Below, in pieces: positions 59,311 through 64,000 of a DNA stretch of 64,000 bases. Both the position numbers and the translations under genes were made by a program. Positions within the stretch are counted from its first letter, which is position 1. Each line of letters opens with the position of its first letter. Below the pieces are notes generated by a model. The model saw only the letters and a program-made list of their open reading frames with translations, was not told the origin of the DNA and searched no databases. Source of the stretch: Icerya purchasi (taxonomy: Eukaryota; Arthropoda; Insecta; Hemiptera; Monophlebidae); the NCBI GenBank assembly GCA_039619475.1, contig CM077116.1, positions 253,752,440-253,816,439 of the forward strand, in the 5' to 3' direction.

Positions 59311-59518
59311 AAAAACCCGATATAAAAAAAAAAAATTAAAGTTTATTACTTAAGTTTTATTTTAAAAAGGTTCTAGGTCAAGATTAAGCCTAACGGCGGT
59401 GCTTGGCTTGGCGCCTTTGTACGCAAATTCGTATTGTAAAAAAAAATCGCTATTGAAATACAGTTCTTAATCAAAAAAAAAAATCCCCCCCCAAAATGTC
59501 TCTCTGGATCCGCCCCTG

Positions 59519-59880
59519 CTAATTATCATTCCGTTTTCTGGCTTCTCGAGTTTCCTTTTTTTTTTTTCGTTGTCATTTCTATTATTCGTTTACGTTTCAT
59601 TATTGCTCCTTTTGATCTATTACTTAGATTCCTTGGTTGATTGGGCCGTTGTTCTTCGTTAGCGTACCAAAAAAAAAAAATAAATAAAAACGATTCCCTC
59701 ACCCTTTGTCCCATTTTTACCTTCCCTTGTTTTCCTCTCCATCCACAAGAAGCAATGCAACGCGAATCATATATTCTTTGAACGTTGTTTGTCTCTTTCC
59801 AGCGAACGTTGAGTTTCTATGTTCTTCCTTCCTCTTTATATCATCCTGGCTGTTAATTATTTTATACCGTTAATGTCCTG
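59519..59880 (+). pseudogene. I-type LINE fragment, right of the hAT-like insertion
   Basis: Continues the LINE interrupted at 56154: FWLLEFPFFF, then VVISIIRLRFIIAPF, which parallels the 54.5 kb copy (SVIVSIIRLRLNHTLFPSF). The remainder is frameshifted. Confidence 0.55.
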
Positions 59881-61379
59881 ACCAAATTAAAATTTAATTG
59901 TCGGAGCTTATTTTTTTTTTTTATTTAGCGGTGTAAGTCCATGGCTGACAGCCCTCTTCCCTTAGTTCTTGATCCCAATGCATGCGAAAATAAAAATAAA
60001 ATTTATTCGAATTTTTTATATTTATGTTGCAAAAAAAAGTAAAATAATGGAAAAAGACAAACGGTTTAAACTGTGAATAATATTCAGTTTAAATTCTTTG
60101 AAAATACTGATTTGAAAAAAATATTCGAATGTGTAGTACCAACCTCCAACAAACGTTTTACCCTTACAATAGCGATATAACAACATTGCTGAAAAATTTA
60201 ATTTTAATTATTCAAACAGTCTTCTACTCATATCCATTTGGCCATTTATTTTATTTTCTTAGATTTGTATAAAATAGCTGTTATAATATATTGATATGCA
60301 TATTTTTAAGGGAGAGTTGCCTCACAGTTTTTCATTTGAGAAGGCAACTTCCTCCCCGTCCCCCTTTTGGTACATCATTGCCTTTGCGTTTTTGTGTTTT
60401 TTTTATATTTTTTGAAACAATAGCTATCAAAAAATTATTACACAGCTGCAAGAGTAATTTGATAATTAGCGTTGGTGGTTTTCGAACTGAAAATAAAAAT
60501 AATTGTAATATTTCTGGAACAACAAAAATCAATTGGACAAAATAGGTTTTTGAATTTTTCACCGGTTGGTGTTACTGCAACGCTATGTCACTACCGCGTT
60601 TTGCTAGCTTTTAAACAAGAGAAATACTTTAACTGCAATATATCAGCAAACGAGCGTCAGCGTTGTTTAGATTTCTGCTATCCCTGCTATTTTTATAATT
60701 TTTCGTACGCTCTTTTGATTTACATCACGCCGATTTTCGGTATTTTGAAAAATATTTACTTATCATCCGAGTATTCCTTCCAATATTTGACCAAAATTTT
60801 TCATTTTCTCTGTATGGTGTTAATCAGCACATGAAATTTCCCACGTGGAGCTGGAACGCACGAGCGCCATAATTTTCGCCACCCCTGGATAGAAGTAATA
60901 AGTTTGGGAAGTTTATGTTTAACAAAGTTGCACTCCAAAACACAAATATACGATCAATCAGTAGAAAATTAACTTTAACGCTCGGACACCATTAATAATT
61001 TTATTAGCGAATAAGTTTCCTGCATTGAATAACAGTGTTGAAGAGATGCAGAATAATCCAGATATTTGTAATAATGTAGCGCGCAATTGCTAGTAATACA
61101 AGTGATATTTTTAGTGTGAACTCTTCTAAATTGTCTTCGATCTATGTTAGATTTTCCTGAATTAAGATATAATACGAATTGATAGCATTGATGATTCAGT
61201 TTTAATCAAACTAATTAATGCAAGCCCCAATCATATATTAAACGAAAAAAAAATTAGTGCGTGGAAAATGGAAGTAGGGAAATTGCTGAAAGAATAGTGT
61301 AAAGAGTAAAACCCAAGTTACGTCTCGAATCATTCTATTTTATAATGTTCTTTTTATATTTATTTGTTCTCGTCCTTTT
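59881..61379. other. Intergenic AT-rich sequence, no gene supported
   Basis: Short frames at 60291-60834 are Phe/Tyr/Ile-rich without recognisable motifs. There are no terminal repeats that I can define. Confidence 0.4.
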
Positions 61380-62121
61380 CATGAGCGTAGCTAGCAATTT
61401 TCCTAGGGGGGCAGCTGACCAGCTGAAATACGAGTATATATATGTATATATGTGTGCGCACATATAATCGTATTATATTAAAAAGTTGATATAAAATTAA
61501 TGACTTAAATAAATACATAAGATTATTTAAAAAAAGGGCTTTATTTACAGATCACTTAATTTTCAAATACTATGAAAATACGTACTAAAAAATCAAATAC
61601 TTCAAAATAAGATACAGTTTATTATAATATACTTTACTGATTTATAAATTTCTTATGTAAGTTCCAATTTTCTGTGTTTGTCGAGTGCCGGTCGACGCAT
61701 GTACTTACATATGTATATATATTTGCATACATATATACATAGTCACACAGGATATCTAACAGTGCTGGCTTTCAATTATTTAAAAGTTCTCCTCTCTTAG
61801 TGACTACGTTCAGACGGTGCAACTTACTCCGACGTTAAGTGAGTACAGTCTGAAAGTAGTCATTGAGGGAGCTTTTAAATAATCGAAAGCCAATACTGAC
61901 CGCTACTGTAGTAGAATAGTGTACAACGCGTCGTCAGATGGCCTGCACGCGCATAGACAAATTATTGTGATAATCACGGTGGTATCAATTTCGAAGTACA
62001 TTGTACTTTTACACTTTTCAAATTTTTCTCCGTGTGACATTTAGACAATTCATCTAAAGGGGGCAACGAGTTTTCTAGGGTGGGCACTGTCCACCCTTGC
62101 TCCCTTCTAGCTGCGTACATG
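61380..62121. mobile_element. hAT-type MITE with 8 bp target duplication
   Basis: Left end CATGAGCGTAGCTAG; reverse complement of the right end CATGTACGCAGCTAG; 12 of 15 match. The flanking 8-mers GTCCTTTT (61372-61379) and GTCCTTTC (62122-62129) differ at one position. The 8 bp duplication and a G-C-G-T/C-A-G-C-T-A-G end fit hAT non-autonomous elements. The interior has alternating AT/GC palindromes (about 61434-61466) and a nested hairpin element. No coding capacity. Confidence 0.75.
61760..61898. repeat. 139 bp hairpin MITE nested in the hAT MITE
   Basis: CAGTGCTGGCTTTCAATTAT at the left and, reverse-complemented, CAGTATTGGCTTTCGATTAT at the right; pairing extends about 54 bp to GACTACGTTCAGAC / GACTACTTTCAGAC. 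The loop is about 30 nt. No clear target duplication was seen. Confidence 0.7.
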
Positions 62122-62129
62122 GTCCTTTC

Positions 62130-62729
62130 TTGTTTCTTTCCTCTGTCATTTCTATTTAAAATAAGATCAGATTTTTGGATTTCAAGATATTTAGCTGCCC
62201 TCACGTATTGATATGCAGATGAGTATTTACGGTGTATGAACGTATTTTCATGTATATATACGAGTATATATACTTGTACTATGTTATAATTTATATAAGC
62301 TTACGTTGAAAAATATTATGGTGTATAGAATAAGCAAGAAAAGTTGTAATTTTGTGTTTTGAATAAACGTTAATAAGAGTGTTGAGCATTTAACAACAGG
62401 CATAACTTGCCTTATGAGACCTCCAACTTATTTAATAAATAAAAAAAAAAAATAAAGTAAGTCACATTTTCTTAACTGGGCGTCGGAGATCATGAAGTTA
62501 AAAAATGAATAAAACCAAGTCCCGTCAGTTTAAAGGGCTATTTTGTTATGTAGATTGTTCGTTGCATTCTGTGTTCGAGTTTTATTGTATCGACAAGCTG
62601 AGTTAACTGTTATCATCAATATTTACTGAATACAGAGCATATCCATATTTTACACTTCGGCACTTGGTAAACACGGTCCTTTTTTTAATTATTTCAGTCT
62701 CACGATCGCTATCTGACTATTATAGATAA
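62130..62729. other. Intergenic sequence, nothing recognisable
   Basis: AT-rich sequence without a coding frame, an identifiable repeat or element ends. Confidence 0.4.
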
Positions 62730-63054
62730 TTGTTTTCGAATGTTTGTCTCCGATTGAGTGGGAGGCCCGCTGTAAACAACATGATGAACACCACCTTGAG
62801 GACATTATTTATAACGGTTATTTACTATAGAGCACCCATACACAATGGCATTAGCGATGATGAGATTGAAGTGCCTAATATCAGGTATCGTAACGATTTC
62901 ACATTTGTTTCCATTACTTCAGTTGACAGTCAGGTTGCTAGCTCTGTCCTACGGACAACAGCAATAATGCTATGCCGGTTAATTCTAATTTAGACAATAA
63001 AGTATTCATTACTAGGAAGTGATGAAGATAGTAGTGGTTATACATATTTTTGAA

Positions 63055-63780
63055 ATGGATAATTCTAGTGTTATCACCAAACAAGATCAAAGTAATTATA
63101 CATCTACTAATACTGACAATAGTTCAACTTGTTGTAACGGCTTTGTAGAAAAAAATACCTCGAATCAAATAAGATTATGCTCTTAAAATTGCAAAAGTTT
63201 TACAAGAAAATCCTATAAGTAAAAACGTCATCGAGATTAAGAAGGTTGGTCGGAATAGAGTTATTGTTCAGTTTTCTTCCCTCTCTTCGGCCAACGATGC
63301 GATTAATAATTTGTGTTTTGCAGCTGCTGGTTGTAAAGCATACATTCCCTCCTATTTAGTATCCAGGTTGGATGTTATTAAAAATGTTGATATCGAATAA
63401 ATGGATGATCAATTATAAGACATGATCAATTGCAGCCCGTTTGTAATAAATTCTATTAAAAGATTAAATAGAAAAGTCCGCATTAATAATGAAGTAAAGG
63501 ATGTCCTTAGTAGTTCAGTCCTTGTGGCCTTTGAAGGATAGAATCTTCCTTCTTACGTTTTTTTGTGAAGAGTTCGTTTTTTATGCGAACTGTTTGTTAA
63601 AGGGATTAGGCAGTGTTATAGATGTTTGCGTTAAGGTCATGTGGCTGCTCACTATAAAGGTCTAAACCTATATGTATTTGGTGTAGAGATGATGAGCACA
63701 TAGATAATCAATGTTCCAGTCAAATCGCGGTATGTATTTACTGCAGAGGAATTCACAAAGCAACCGGCACACTTTGGGAC
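63055..63780 (+). pseudogene. LINE ORF1, gag-like with zinc knuckles, decayed
   Basis: The ATG at 63055 gives MDNSSVITKQDQSNYTSTNT and reads to a stop at 63186. One frame over, YALKIAKVLQENPISKNVIE, IKKVGRNRVIVQFSSLSSAN, AAAGCKAYIPSYLVSRLDVI and INCSPFVINSIKRLNR follow, interrupted by stops. Near 63619-63660, QCYRCLR-stop-GHVAAHYKG is a CCHC knuckle with the last Cys altered. After another frame change, QCSSQIAVCIYCRGIHKATG is a second Cys/His motif. This order (RRM-like V-x-x-x-x-x-N-R-V-x-V-x-F fold, then zinc knuckles) is the gag-like ORF1 of jockey/R1-type LINEs. It has no intact frame. Sequence at 62730-63050 may be its 5' part. Confidence 0.7.
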
Positions 63781-64000
63781 ATTTCACTAATCTAGCTGGC
63801 CAAAATTATTACGGGAGAACGTTTGGGCAGATTTCGATGAAATTTGAGATTTAGATAGATTTTAATGTAACGAACAAAATGCACTTTTCTAGACATCTAT
63901 CAGGTACTTTTTAGGTACATTTTTGGACACTTTTTATTTCTATTTTAAGCACTCTTTCGAAGGAACAGTTCCTTTATAAAAAGGGGCTAAAATTATACAT
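63781..64000. other. Right edge, non-coding
   Basis: The gag-like frame stops and unrelated AT-rich sequence follows up to the window edge. No supportable feature; possibly another insertion. Confidence 0.35.

Larger units (their letters stand above)
56155..59518. mobile_element. hAT-like element with nested LINEs
   Basis: Left end CAGTGGCGGATCCACGGGGG; reverse complement of the right end CAGGGGCGGATCCAGAGAGA; 13 of the first 14 bases match. The direct repeat CTAATTA flanks both ends (56148-56154, 59519-59525); hAT duplications are normally 8 bp. CAGNGGCGGATCCA ends with nearby G or C runs (56172-56181, 56198-56206, 56701-56710, 59485-59492) fit hAT non-autonomous elements. The interrupted LINE reads on across the excision point, supporting the boundaries. 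No hAT transposase is seen; much of the length is inserted LINE sequence. Confidence 0.85.

Noticed and set aside
60291..60834. Overlapping ORFs of 76-120 codons
   Set aside because: Composition follows AT-rich DNA, with no motif or splice evidence.

Overview
This is eukaryotic, AT-rich DNA with introns, microsatellites and dense transposon debris. The protein-coding exons, the mariner, Tc1, hAT and Tigger elements, the RTE-, R1- and I-type LINEs and a tRNA-derived SINE together suggest an arthropod, most likely an insect. I cannot name the species. There is no bacterial-style gene organisation.

One host gene is recognisable: Integrator complex subunit 13 (INTS13, the orthologue of Drosophila asunder) on the plus strand. 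Seven exons (1764-1914, 4178-4400, 7104-7283, 13051-13214, 17192-17365, 22886-23206, 45591-45753) join with matching splice phases into 458 in-frame residues ending in a stop. The N-terminal part lies left of the window. A stretch at 2-172 looks like the preceding exon but reads only across two frames. The last intron is about 22.4 kb and holds most of the unusual structures.

Region by region: 1-23.2 kb is INTS13 exons separated by introns with RTE LINE relics, a tRNA-derived SINE, a Tigger-like MITE (14992-15520), two internally deleted mariner-type elements (15667-16667, 17648-18538) and a 1.4 kb element with 330 bp terminal inverted repeats (21037-22410). Within the giant intron, 25271-29942 is a palindrome with roughly 1.5-1.6 kb arms. 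Its loop carries a phase-consistent three-exon gene for a basic, repeat-rich protein I do not recognise. The stretch 34.2-38.0 kb holds LINE fragments with RNase H. The stretch 38719-43265 is a non-coding Foldback-like element whose inverted arms are built of 31 bp tandem repeats. A Tc1 relic precedes the last INTS13 exon.

From 46.8 kb the window is a transposon graveyard. It has a LINE with a nearly complete reverse transcriptase (46.8-50.0 kb) carrying one frameshift in its endonuclease. Next comes a satellite-like stretch related to the Foldback loop (50.5-52.5 kb) and a perfect 178 bp hairpin (52555-52918). A LINE copy follows whose reverse transcriptase part is inverted relative to its RNase H part, the signature of twin priming (junction about 54165). 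An hAT-like element (56155-59518) sits inside another LINE and itself contains an R1-like LINE and a LINE 3' end. At the right are an hAT MITE with a second hairpin MITE inside it (61380-62121) and a decayed LINE gag-like ORF (63055-63780).

All calls come from reading the sequence and from remembered protein families. No database search was run.
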